64,000 nt of DNA, taken from positions 372,001 to 436,000 of the forward strand of contig CP054190.1 of the NCBI GenBank assembly GCA_015709575.1. Direction: 5' to 3'. The translations under genes were made by a program, and so were the position numbers. Below the pieces are notes generated by a model. That model did no database searches and was not told where the DNA came from. It worked only from the letters and a program-made list of their open reading frames with translations. This document shows, one piece after another, positions 30,366-38,840 of this stretch. The DNA is from Planctomycetia bacterium. Its GTDB lineage: Bacteria; Planctomycetota; Phycisphaerae; UBA1845; Fen-1342. The first letter of the stretch is position 1. Every line of letters begins with the position of its first letter.

Positions 30366-31111
30366 ACGAACAGCCCGATCCCGGCCGCGCTGAGAATCAA
30401 TCCGGCCACCGACAGCGCCTTGTTCAGCGGTCGCGCGGCGCGGGCGATTCCCATTGCGCCGCAGGCCAGCGAGATCATCGCGCAGATCAGCAGCACGCCG
30501 CTGAGCGCCGACCCCAGCGAAATCGCACCGAGCGCCACGCTCGTGATCGCCAGCCCGCGCACGTCCGAATCCCGTGCCGTCGGCGCCGCTTCGATCGTGA
30601 ACGGCACGCCGCATTCGCGGCAGGCGTTGGCGTCGATGTCGCAGCGGCTCTCGCAGCGCGGGCATTCGATGTAGAGCGCGCCATCCGCGCCGCTCAGGAT
30701 CTGCGGCGCCTGCGCGCCGCTGGCGGCGTACGCGTGCATTGGCGTCGGGTTCTCGCCGTCCGGGCTGACCTCCGCATCGCCCAGCGGCAGCCCCGTCTCC
30801 GGATCCACATGCGGCACGATGAACGTCGCAGCGCAGGTCGGGCAGCGTCCGCCCTGGCCGCACATCCCGGTGTTCGTCTCCAGCAGCGCCCGGCAGCGCC
30901 CGCAGGCGAAATTGAACGCCCGATCAGAACCCCCCGGCGGCCGGCGTCCGCGGACCACCACCCCCGGCGGACCCGGCTCCGGCACCCGCACCACCCCCGC
31001 GCACAGCGGGCAGCGCACGTCGCGCTCGACCCAATCAGCGCGAACCGTGATCGGCCGGTTGCAGTGCACGCAACTGATCGAGAACCGCCCCTGGGTGAAC
31101 GCGGTCGTCAT
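30350..31111 (-). CDS. Zinc-ribbon membrane protein of unknown function
   Basis: A 253-residue protein with several CxxC pairs: CVHC/CPLC near residues 14-38, CGRC/CPTC in the middle and CPRC/CREC at about 150-170. These are three likely zinc ribbons of the kind seen in planctomycete cytoplasmic adaptors. Two hydrophobic segments follow (TSVALGAISLGSALSGVLLICAMI and VAGLILSAAGIGLFVYW). It may be a membrane-bound nucleic-acid- or protein-binding sensor; no function is recognised. The ATG at 31111 begins MTTAFTQGRFSISCVHC. It is convergent with and overlaps the EamA gene by 16 bp. Confidence 0.75.
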   Translation of the reverse strand: MTTAFTQGRFSISCVHCNRPITVRADWVERDVRCPLCAGVVRVPEPGPPGVVVRGRRPPGGSDRAFNFACGRCRALLETNTGMCGQGGRCPTCAATFIVPHVDPETGLPLGDAEVSPDGENPTPMHAYAASGAQAPQILSGADGALYIECPRCESRCDIDANACRECGVPFTIEAAPTARDSDVRGLAITSVALGAISLGSALSGVLLICAMISLACGAMGIARAARPLNKALSVAGLILSAAGIGLFVYWRL

Positions 31112-31283
31112 GCATCAGCCCCACAATCGCCATGCCGATCGACGCGGGCAGCGCTTGTACACCGCCCGCAGCGGTCGTATCCTACCCTCCCGGGAAGCGG
31201 GGGTGCGCCGCCCGATCGGCGCAGCCGCGACTTTCCGCCGTCCGACCGCCGTCGTCGCCGCGCCGCAGGAGCCAGCCCCCCCG

Positions 31284-31931
31284 ATGACACTCGCCCGCAC
31301 CATTCGATCGGTCGCGCCCGCGATCCTGCTCGCCGCGCTGCTGTCCGCCTCGGCCGGCTGCCAGCTGGTCGCGATGCCTTTCATCATGTGGGGAGCCGAG
31401 CCGACCAAGGACGTGCCGGCCGAGTTTCCGCACCTCCAGAACCGCGAAACCTGCATCGTTGTCTGGTGCGACTCGGACACGTTATTCGAGTACCCGAACG
31501 TGCGGCTGGAAGTCTCCGAATACGTCGCCTTCGCCATGAAGGCGGCGGTCAAGGGTGCCACCTTCACCTCCAATCGACGCGTGACCGAGCTGCAGTCGCG
31601 CGAGCCGCGCTGGGAGCGCGAGCCGCCCGCCAGGCTCGGCGCAAAGCTCGGCGCAGAGCGCGTGCTGACGATCGAGCTGACGCAATACACCATGCGCGAG
31701 CCGGACAATCCGCATCTCTATCGTGGGCGCATCGCCGCCAACCTGCGCGTCTACGACGCCGCCAGCCCCGAATCGCGCTGGCTGTGGCAGGGCAACGTCG
31801 AAATCGCTTATCCCCCCGATTCGGTCGGCTCGTGGGGCGTGCCCGAGACGCAGATCCGCCGCGGCGCGATGGAGCTTTTCGCTTCCGAAGTGGCGGGCAA
31901 GTTCCACGACCGCAAGATCAAGGTGAAGTGA
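31284..31931 (+). CDS. Lipoprotein of unknown function
   Basis: A 215-residue protein with a lipobox LSASAGC in its signal sequence, so likely a membrane-anchored lipoprotein. The body, with CIVVWCDSDTLFEYPNVRLE and ERVLTIELTQYTMREPDNP, resembles envelope proteins that report nucleotide-free signal strength only loosely; no family is recognised. The ATG at 31284 is chosen because it gives the signal peptide; longer readings overlap the opposite-strand zinc-ribbon gene. The next gene begins one base after its stop and is a similar small lipoprotein, so the two are probably partners in one operon with the FecCD permease. Confidence 0.8.
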   Translation: MTLARTIRSVAPAILLAALLSASAGCQLVAMPFIMWGAEPTKDVPAEFPHLQNRETCIVVWCDSDTLFEYPNVRLEVSEYVAFAMKAAVKGATFTSNRRVTELQSREPRWEREPPARLGAKLGAERVLTIELTQYTMREPDNPHLYRGRIAANLRVYDAASPESRWLWQGNVEIAYPPDSVGSWGVPETQIRRGAMELFASEVAGKFHDRKIKVK

Positions 31932-31932
31932 G

Positions 31933-32583
31933 ATGCCGCGACCCGCGCGCCTGCTGCACACGGCGCTGCTGCTGGCGCTGCTCGCGCCGGCCGGCTGCGG
32001 CTGGCTCGGTGCCGCGATCTACTTCTTCCGCCCGCCCGTCACCACCAAGGCCGAGTTCCGCTTCAAGGGCAAGGTCGCGATCGTCATCGAGGCCGTCCGC
32101 AGTCACGAGGAGAGCCCGCTCTTCTCACAAGCGCTCTACGACGCCTTCTGCGAAAACCTGACCGCCGCAAAGGCCGCCATCGACGCCGTCCCGCTCGAGA
32201 AGTTCCAGCGCCTTCGGCAGGACAATCCCGATTTCGCCTCCTGGGGGATTCAGCGCATCGGCCACGCGCTCGGCGCGGACCAGGTGCTCTACATCCGCCT
32301 GGCGCGGCTGCAATTCCAGGAGTTCCCCGGCGCGCCGCTGATCGAGCCGCGCGTCGCCGCCAGCGTGATCGTCGTCGGCGTCAGCGCCCCGGCCGACAAG
32401 CCGCGCCTCTGGCCGGAGGCGATCGAGGGCCGCGAGCTGAGCCTGTCGCGCCAGACCCGCGACGCCGCCGACCCCCGCGCCCTCGACGAAGAAGCCACGA
32501 AGATGGGCCGCGAGTTCGCACACATCATCGCCCGGTTCTTCCACGACTACGACTCGGAGGAGCCGCTCAAGAAGGAGCGCTGA
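31933..32583 (+). CDS. Lipoprotein of unknown function, paralogue-like neighbour
   Basis: A 216-residue protein with signal peptide and lipobox LLAPAGC. It shares with the preceding lipoprotein a segment pattern of a strand after the anchor (KVAIVIEAVRS), a region mentioning LGADQVLYIRLARLQFQE (compare LGAERVLTIELTQYTM), and a C-terminal helix, so they may be distant paralogues. The segment resembles the fold of lipoproteins with a GADxVLxxxL core. Its stop (32581-32583) touches the ORF of the permease. An AAGGAG at 32572-32577 within its end can serve as ribosome-binding site for that gene. Confidence 0.8.
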   Translation: MPRPARLLHTALLLALLAPAGCGWLGAAIYFFRPPVTTKAEFRFKGKVAIVIEAVRSHEESPLFSQALYDAFCENLTAAKAAIDAVPLEKFQRLRQDNPDFASWGIQRIGHALGADQVLYIRLARLQFQEFPGAPLIEPRVAASVIVVGVSAPADKPRLWPEAIEGRELSLSRQTRDAADPRALDEEATKMGREFAHIIARFFHDYDSEEPLKKER

Positions 32584-32586
32584 CCC

Positions 32587-33636
32587 ATCGCCGCGCCCGC
32601 GACCGGTCCGCTCCCTCCCATTCAGCGGGCATCCTTCGCCGGTGCGCTGCCGCGGGCGGCGGCGCTGCTGCTGACGTCGGCCGTCCTGGTCGCACTCACC
32701 ACGCTCGTCGGCTATTCCCCCGAGACGCGCAGCCCCTCCGTCGGCGTTCCACCCTCCGAGATCCTGTATAGCTTCCGCCTCCCGCGCGCCGCGCTGGCCG
32801 CGGTCGCCGGCGCTGCACTGGCGCTGGGCGGCGTCGTCTTCCAGTCGATCTTCCGCAACCCGCTGGCCACCCCCTATACGCTCGGCATCGACGCCGGCGC
32901 TGCGCTCGGCGCCGCCATCGGCTTCCTGACGCTCTCCTCCACCACGCTGGCCGCGTTTACGCTGTGGGGCGTCACCTTCGAGTATTCGCGGCTGACGTTG
33001 TTGGCGCTCGCCGGCGCGATCGGGGCAATCGCGCTGGTGTACCTGATGTCGCGGCTGCGCGGCGGGCACGACCTGACCCGCCTGCTGCTGGGCGGCGTTT
33101 GTATCTCCTATCTCGCCGCCGCGGGCATCATGCTGGCGACCTACCTCGCCAATCGCGCGATCACGAACGAGATTCTCTACTGGATCATGGGCTCGCTCGC
33201 CCGCCACCGGCCCGCCGCCGTCCTCGAAATCACCGCCATCCTGATCCCCGTCGCGGCGCTCATGCTGATGTTGCACCGGGCGCTGGACCTGCTTGCCATG
33301 GGCGACGTGATGGCGGCTGCCCGCGGCGTCGCCGTCGGCCGGGTGATCTGGAGCTGCCTGCTCTCGGTTGGCCTGCTCACGGCCGCGGTCGTCGCCCACT
33401 GCGGGCCGATCGGCTTTGTAGGTCTGATGATTCCGCATCTCTGCCGGGCGTGGGTCGGACCGCGCACCGCGCCGCTGCTGTTGGCGTCCATTGCCGCCGG
33501 TGCCGCTTTTCTGGCGGTCTGTGACGCGGCGGCGCGCTCGCTGAGCGCCTACGAAGTCCCCGTCGGCGTGATTACGAACATCCTCGGGGCCGGCTTTTTC
33601 TTCTGGCTGCTGGCGACGGCTGATCGGCGCGGTTGA
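32587..33636 (+). CDS. FecCD-type ABC transporter permease with apparent non-standard start codon
   Basis: A 349-residue permease of the FecCD (BtuC) family, importing iron-siderophore, heme or cobalamin. The N-terminal signature FRLPRAALAAVAGAALALGG followed by FQSIFRNPLATPYTLGIDAG is complete, as is GPIGFVGLMIPHLCR near the end. The in-frame stop before it is at 32581-32583, and no ATG, GTG or TTG occurs between there and TTG 32998, which lies inside the conserved domain. The best start is ATC at 32587, nine bases after AAGGAG; ATT 32620 is an alternative. The frame is intact, so it is not a frameshift. No ATPase or binding-protein gene is adjacent. The codons are coupled to the preceding lipoprotein. 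Confidence 0.8.
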   Translation: MAAPATGPLPPIQRASFAGALPRAAALLLTSAVLVALTTLVGYSPETRSPSVGVPPSEILYSFRLPRAALAAVAGAALALGGVVFQSIFRNPLATPYTLGIDAGAALGAAIGFLTLSSTTLAAFTLWGVTFEYSRLTLLALAGAIGAIALVYLMSRLRGGHDLTRLLLGGVCISYLAAAGIMLATYLANRAITNEILYWIMGSLARHRPAAVLEITAILIPVAALMLMLHRALDLLAMGDVMAAARGVAVGRVIWSCLLSVGLLTAAVVAHCGPIGFVGLMIPHLCRAWVGPRTAPLLLASIAAGAAFLAVCDAAARSLSAYEVPVGVITNILGAGFFFWLLATADRRG

Positions 33637-33699
33637 GCGCCCGCGGCCCCGCCGCTCGTCTGTCCCGTCCCGATTCCGCGGCGCCGCACCACAAAGGCA

Positions 33700-33725
33700 C
33701 GGGCCGCCGGTTTCCCGACGGCCCG
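33700..33725. terminator. Hairpin between convergent permease and PstS-like genes
   Basis: CGGGCCGCCGG-TTTC-CCGACGGCCCG, a stem of ten pairs with one mismatch, between stops at 33636 and 33797. It may act in both directions. Confidence 0.55.
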
Positions 33726-33796
33726 CGACGTGGATTGATTTTCGGAGCCGGATCACGACCAGCGGTTCGCCGCCGGCAGCAACCGTGCGCTAACCC

Positions 33797-36679
33797 TTAC
33801 GGGCAGCTCTCACCCGGCAGCGGCGACGAGATGATGCACGCCACGAACGGGTCGATGTCGAAATTGTTGAACAACGCATCGCCGCTGACGTCGCCCCAGC
33901 ACAGGCGGCGGTTCCAGCAGTCCGCGCTCGGCGCATAGCCGCTCGGCGGCGTCGGGCTGAGCGGATCGAGAATGCCCGCGACGAACGGGTCGATGTCGAA
34001 GTTGTTCACCGATCCGTCGCAGTTGGCGTCGCCGACCAGCGTCTGCCCGCACAGCACGATCCGCAGATCGTCATCGTTCACCACGCCGTCGCCGTTCACG
34101 TCACCGTCGCAGTAGCAGCCGGCGTTGCCGAGGTTGGCGGTGACGATCGCCGCGTCGGCGCTGTTGATCACGCCGTCGAGGTTCACGTCGCCGATCTGCG
34201 TGTCGAGGATCTGCTCCACCAGTTCGCGGACGTCATCAAAATCCACGTCCAGGTCGCCGTCCATGTCGCAGCTCAGATCCTTGGTCGCAGCCGCGGTGGT
34301 GTCGGACCAGTCGCTGATGAAGTTCGCGCAGACGTAGTTCACATCGGCGCAATTGATCACGCCGTCGTGGCCGCGCGGCTCGGCGCCGCGGGTCGGGCCG
34401 TTGACGCTGCCGGCCACATCGCCGCGCGCGTCGCCGGCCTTGTAGGCCGTGCCGGTTGACTTGCTGAGCGCGCCGTACAGCCCGCTGACCGAGCCGGTGA
34501 GCGTCTGCCAGCGCTGGTCGGCCCGCACGAAGCTCGCCTTGCGGCTCAGCTCGCCGGTGGCCGGATCGATGCCCAGGCCGTCGTTGAAGTAACGGATGTC
34601 CTCGGCGTCGTATTCGCCGTCGCCGTTGAAGTCGCCGCTGATGTGCACGACCAGCCGATCGACCGTCATTGAGCCGCGGTCCGTGGTCGCTGTCGACTGG
34701 ATCGCCTCGAACGTATTGAGCTTGGTGAGCAGCGTGCCCGCGCCGCTCCACAGGTGATGAGCGTCGACCAGCCGCTCGATGTCGTTGATGTTGCGGAAGC
34801 CGTCGTTGTTGAAGTCGCCGGCGACCCGGTTGCGGCGCGACAGCGCCTGCCCGTCGGCCGTGCCGATGATCTGGATCGTCGTTCCGTCGTAGTATCGATA
34901 ACCGGCGTTCGTGGCGTCGCCGCCGTCGAGATAGCTGCCCGCCAACGGAGCGCGTCGCCGCGGCACCAGTCCGGCCGGGCGGCTGGTCGTGCCGTCCACC
35001 TCGCCCCATTGCTTGGGTTCATTCGCGCCGCCGACGCGATAGACGTTATTCGCCAGCAGGTAGTTCTGCGCGTCCACGTTCAGGTCGTTGTTGAACTCGA
35101 AATCGGTCGGATTGCCCGGCTTTGGCAGGCAGTTCGTCGCCGCGACGAGCACGAACTGCGTCGCCAGCAGGTCGCCCGGCATGAAGAACGCATCCGGCGG
35201 CAGCGTCGGCTGAAACGCCGCGATTGATTCCTCGATGTTGCGGACAAACTTGGCCGCCTCGACGTTGAACACCCCCGGACCGCTTTCGAACGCCGTCACG
35301 CGGCCGAGGTTCATCGCCCGCGGATTGCCCACCGTCACCAGCGTCTGGATTCCGCCGATCAGGAACCCGGTGTTCGGATCGCAGTTGTTGACGATCGACT
35401 CCAGCGTCGGCCGCACGATCTGCGTGCCGTCAACAGACCCGTTGTTGTCGCCGTCGATGTCGCGCAGGATTCCGACCAGCTCGTAGCGTCCCGAGCGGCT
35501 GTCCTCAAACGCGCGCGACGGACCCACCGTGCCGGTATAGCCGACGCAGATGCGACGGTTCTGCACGGCGCTCTCGGAGATCGAGGAGCCGCCGCAGTTG
35601 TTTACCTGGTGATTCGGACCGGGGCGCGTGAGCGTGTCCTGGTTGATGCGCCGACCGACGTGGTCGCCCACGCCCCAGCTTGGATCAATGCCCAATCCGT
35701 TCATGTGCGCGTTGCGCGTGCCCGAGCCGACGTCGCGGCAGTTGAACGCCAGGTTCTCGCCGTTCTTGCGACGGCCGGTCACGTACCCGTGCTGAAGATC
35801 CGAATGGCGGATCGCGCCGACCTCGCCCGCTTCACGAATGCCGTTGTTGTTCAGGTCCAGCCACAGATCGGTGCCGATATTGGCGATCGCCGCGACCGTG
35901 GACCAGGCGATCCCCGTGTCATAGATCGTCAGGTTGTCCGGGTTCGAAAAGTTCGTGTTCAGCGCCGTGCCGCACGGCCCGGTCAGAGAAGGCAGCTTGT
36001 TGCTTTCGCCGACCTGTGACGGATTTCCCGCCGACACCTCGGAATTGTCCCCATATCCCGACTGACCAGGCTTGCGGAACCAGGCCGGTGCTCCATCGGC
36101 GCGAACTGCCCACAACGACGGGACGTCTACGTTCGCGATGTCGATCTGCGTCGGGCACACCGGCGTATTGCTGGCGTTGGGAATGCCGTCGCCGTCGGTG
36201 TCATCCGTGCAGGCCCCGCCCCAGCCGGCCGACGAGGCGGCGTTGTTCGGCACGCCGGTCACTGCCCAGTCCAGGGTGTTCAGAGTTCCGCGCTCGGACG
36301 GAACGACTTCCGGAAGCTGGCTGCACGTCTGCCAAACCACGAACTCCTCGAATCCCTCGACCGAACCCACCGAGCGGTACTGGTAGATCCAGTAGAGATT
36401 CGGATTCCCGGGGTTCGTCGGCGCCAACTGATCCGTCGCATCCAGGATCGTGTCGCCGTCGCTGTCGTAGAAGCCCCACAACCCGTCGCCGTCGCAGTCG
36501 ATCCAGTCGTTGGTCGCCGCGGCGAAGCGTGAGAAATCCACGAACAGCGTGGCGCCCGAACCGTTGATCTGGTATGGGGGGTCGCTGCCGAGGCCGGCGA
36601 GCGCCGGCGGAACCGTGCTGGTCGAAATCACGACCGCACTGGCCAACAATCGCACGAACGGACGCTTGTGAATCATCAT
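33797..36679 (-). CDS. Secreted PstS-like (phosphate-binding-fold) protein with dockerin-like C-terminus
   Basis: A 960-residue secreted protein. After a signal peptide (VRLLASAVVISTSTVPPALA) the start YQINGSGATLFVDFSRFA resembles the phosphate-binding N-terminus of PstS, and CRDVGSGTRNAHMNGLGI resembles its second binding loop, so the first two thirds may be a PstS-type periplasmic-binding fold. EF-hand-like Asp/Asn-rich repeats (GDFNGDGEYDAEDIRYF, GDVNLDGVINSADAAIV) fill the C-terminal third, ending with two NNFDIDPFV dockerin-like repeats. It could capture phosphate or a similar anion at the cell surface, by inference. The ATG at 36679 (MMIHK) follows GAGGATTG; ATG 36676 is nearly equivalent. 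Confidence 0.75.
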   Translation of the reverse strand: MMIHKRPFVRLLASAVVISTSTVPPALAGLGSDPPYQINGSGATLFVDFSRFAAATNDWIDCDGDGLWGFYDSDGDTILDATDQLAPTNPGNPNLYWIYQYRSVGSVEGFEEFVVWQTCSQLPEVVPSERGTLNTLDWAVTGVPNNAASSAGWGGACTDDTDGDGIPNASNTPVCPTQIDIANVDVPSLWAVRADGAPAWFRKPGQSGYGDNSEVSAGNPSQVGESNKLPSLTGPCGTALNTNFSNPDNLTIYDTGIAWSTVAAIANIGTDLWLDLNNNGIREAGEVGAIRHSDLQHGYVTGRRKNGENLAFNCRDVGSGTRNAHMNGLGIDPSWGVGDHVGRRINQDTLTRPGPNHQVNNCGGSSISESAVQNRRICVGYTGTVGPSRAFEDSRSGRYELVGILRDIDGDNNGSVDGTQIVRPTLESIVNNCDPNTGFLIGGIQTLVTVGNPRAMNLGRVTAFESGPGVFNVEAAKFVRNIEESIAAFQPTLPPDAFFMPGDLLATQFVLVAATNCLPKPGNPTDFEFNNDLNVDAQNYLLANNVYRVGGANEPKQWGEVDGTTSRPAGLVPRRRAPLAGSYLDGGDATNAGYRYYDGTTIQIIGTADGQALSRRNRVAGDFNNDGFRNINDIERLVDAHHLWSGAGTLLTKLNTFEAIQSTATTDRGSMTVDRLVVHISGDFNGDGEYDAEDIRYFNDGLGIDPATGELSRKASFVRADQRWQTLTGSVSGLYGALSKSTGTAYKAGDARGDVAGSVNGPTRGAEPRGHDGVINCADVNYVCANFISDWSDTTAAATKDLSCDMDGDLDVDFDDVRELVEQILDTQIGDVNLDGVINSADAAIVTANLGNAGCYCDGDVNGDGVVNDDDLRIVLCGQTLVGDANCDGSVNNFDIDPFVAGILDPLSPTPPSGYAPSADCWNRRLCWGDVSGDALFNNFDIDPFVACIISSPLPGESCP

Positions 36680-37053
36680 CGCAATCCTCTCCGAAAATCA
36701 CGCGGGCGGATCATGCCACCGTGTGGGGCAAGAGGCGCCCCGCCGCACGACGCGGACGGGGCGGCGAGCGGGCAGGCGCTGACACGCGCAGCGCCGGCGC
36801 GCGGGGGAAGAAACCGCGCGCTCGATCGGAGACGCTACGCGCCGCGGATGAAGCGCGCATGTGGACGCGGCGCAAGATGTGCGAACCACTCTCCCCCCGT
36901 ACGCTCGGCATCCGGTTGGATTGCACGCGCGCTGCAAACCAGTCCTTCATCCCGCTCGCGCGCCGGCTTCATCAACCCACGCCCTCGGCCGCCGGAACAG
37001 CGCACGAGCCGTCGGCGATATCCCCCGTCTGTCCCCGACGCTACGATGAGGTC
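36680..37053. other. Divergent intergenic region
   Basis: 374 bp between divergent starts. A TACGAT at 37042-37047 is a weak -10 for the plus-strand gene but lies too close to its ATG to be certain. No strong promoter, repeat or RNA was found. Apparent ORFs here are GC-rich random frames. Confidence 0.4.
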
Positions 37054-37770
37054 ATGTTTCGTTCGAATGGCTCCCGCTGCGCTCACCCCGTCGATGCGTT
37101 CCCCGCCGCCGGCCGTCCGGCGATCGCGAAATCCGGGCGGAATCGCCGCGGTCCCGTGCTCCGCGCCGTCGCGCACCCGTTCACCCGCGGCGCGGTCAGC
37201 GCCGCCGCGCTGCTCGCCCTCATCGCGTTGCCCGCCTGCGAGCGCGAGCCGACCGGCGGCGGGACGGGAATGACCGCCCACGGCGATCGACCCGTCATCC
37301 CGCCGCCCGCCACTCGTCCGGTTTACGAGTTCGCCCCCGGCCTGCGCTCCGCCCACCCGGAAGTCTGCGATTTCGTGACCGAGTTCCTCAACACCTGTCT
37401 GGCCGGTGACTACAACGGCTACCGCCGCATGGTCACCCGCCGTCGCGAGCCTGAGACCCGCCAGCGCTTCCAGGCGATCTACTACGCCATTCGCAGCGTG
37501 CGGATCGACGACGTGGCGACGCAAAGCGTTCGCGACCTGGCCGAAGAGGCCTTCCTCGTCACTGCCACGGTCGATTTCGACCCCGCCGCCCGCGTCGCGG
37601 TGCGCGGCAGCGAGCGGCGCATCGCGCTGCTGATCTTTCGCGAAGATGGCGGATGGCGGATGGCCCCAGCGCCCGCGTCACTGCAACCCGCCCGCGAGGA
37701 CGAGCTTCACCCGGCATCTGCGCCCACCACAGCCCCGAGTTATCCGTGGGACGTCGGCGTCGATTACTGA
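37054..37770 (+). CDS. Lipoprotein of unknown function
   Basis: A 238-residue protein with a long N-terminal region and hydrophobic segment ending LIALPAC, a lipobox. The body contains VCDFVTEFLNTCLAGDYNGY and LLIFREDGGWRMAPAPA, reminiscent of the NTF2-like fold found in small uptake-type lipoproteins (helix, then sheet ending in a W near the C-terminus); this is only a suggestion. The ATG at 37054 is the first that keeps the signal sequence within about 60 residues. The start of the next gene overlaps its stop (TGATG), so they are coupled. Confidence 0.7.
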   Translation: MFRSNGSRCAHPVDAFPAAGRPAIAKSGRNRRGPVLRAVAHPFTRGAVSAAALLALIALPACEREPTGGGTGMTAHGDRPVIPPPATRPVYEFAPGLRSAHPEVCDFVTEFLNTCLAGDYNGYRRMVTRRREPETRQRFQAIYYAIRSVRIDDVATQSVRDLAEEAFLVTATVDFDPAARVAVRGSERRIALLIFREDGGWRMAPAPASLQPAREDELHPASAPTTAPSYPWDVGVDY

Positions 37771-38840
37771 TGACACACCCGCGCGCGCCAGTGCATGGCC
37801 CACACTCGCTGCCCCGCGACCGACTTGCGAAGGCAGCCCGTTGGCTTTCACCGTGCCGCAGCCTCTCCATGCTGCTAGCACTCTGCGGTGCGCTCACCGT
37901 GATGGGCCGACCGTCGCAAGCGCCGCCTACTGACGCCGGCGTGACGCCCCCCGCGAACGAGGCGGCCGCTGCTGCGAGTGTGCGCTCCGATCCGGACGCA
38001 CCGGCCCCGTCCGACAAACCGTCCATGCCCGAACAGCTTGCCGTCGAAGCGCTGCCCGCGGAAGCCCTCGCGCAGATCGCCGCCATCCGCGACTACACGC
38101 TGGATTTCGATCACCCCGGCTTCTATGCCGTGGTCGAGCACGTCCGCCGCCACGGCGTCCGTGGCGCAACGCCGGATGTCCAGCCGCTGGCCGACTGGCG
38201 CGAACTGGCCGAGCGGCCCCGCGCCTTCCGCGGCCAACCCGTCACGATCACCGCCCGCGTCGGCCATAACCGCGCTTGGGCGCTGCCTTCCCGCCCGCGC
38301 CTCGGAACGCTGCACCAGCTCGAGCTGTTCGACCCGCGCCAGCCCATCGCGATCACGGCCATCCTGACCGGCGCGGCCGAGGACATCCCGATCGCATCCG
38401 AAATCACCCTCACCGGCTACTTCGTCATGATGCGCAGCTACCTCACCACCGGCGGGCAGACGCGCCAGGCAGCGCTGCTGGTTGCCGACGGTCCTGCCAC
38501 GCTGCTCCGCGCCGCTCCGCCGGCAAACACACCTCTGTTGGGCCGCGGCGATGCGCTTACCGGCGTGATTACCGCCGTCGCCGCGGGGTTGCTGATCGCG
38601 CTGCTGCTGCTCCGCCGCGCCGCCCGCGGTCGCACCGCCACCCGCCTCGCCGCCGCGCTGCGAACCCGCGAGGACGACACCTGGATCGAGGAAGCGGCCG
38701 ACCCCGCGTCGTCCCCGCATCCCGCGGACGCGCCGCGCGCACCGGGCGAGTCGCGTATGGAACCGCCGGATCGAAAGGCATCGACGCCGGCCGCGCCGGG
38801 CGCTGACGATCGACCACGGCCCGGGAGCGGCGGCGCGTGA
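37770..38840 (+). CDS. Membrane-anchored protein of unknown function
   Basis: A 356-residue protein with an N-terminal hydrophobic segment (SMLLALCGALTVMG), a periplasmic domain containing PRAFRGQPVTITARVGHN and SEITLTGYFVMMRSYLTT (possibly an OB-fold-like nucleotide-free beta barrel), one C-terminal membrane helix (VITAVAAGLLIALLLL) and a short cytoplasmic Pro/Asp-rich tail. The function is not recognised. It overlaps both neighbours: TGATG with the upstream lipoprotein and GTGA with the downstream hydrolase, so all three form one translationally coupled unit. Confidence 0.75.
   Translation: MTHPRAPVHGPHSLPRDRLAKAARWLSPCRSLSMLLALCGALTVMGRPSQAPPTDAGVTPPANEAAAAASVRSDPDAPAPSDKPSMPEQLAVEALPAEALAQIAAIRDYTLDFDHPGFYAVVEHVRRHGVRGATPDVQPLADWRELAERPRAFRGQPVTITARVGHNRAWALPSRPRLGTLHQLELFDPRQPIAITAILTGAAEDIPIASEITLTGYFVMMRSYLTTGGQTRQAALLVADGPATLLRAAPPANTPLLGRGDALTGVITAVAAGLLIALLLLRRAARGRTATRLAAALRTREDDTWIEEAADPASSPHPADAPRAPGESRMEPPDRKASTPAAPGADDRPRPGSGGA

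Noticed and set aside
33797..36679. The PstS-like gene as part of a pst operon
   Set aside because: No pstA, pstB, pstC or phoU genes are adjacent; the EF-hand tail makes ordinary transport unlikely.
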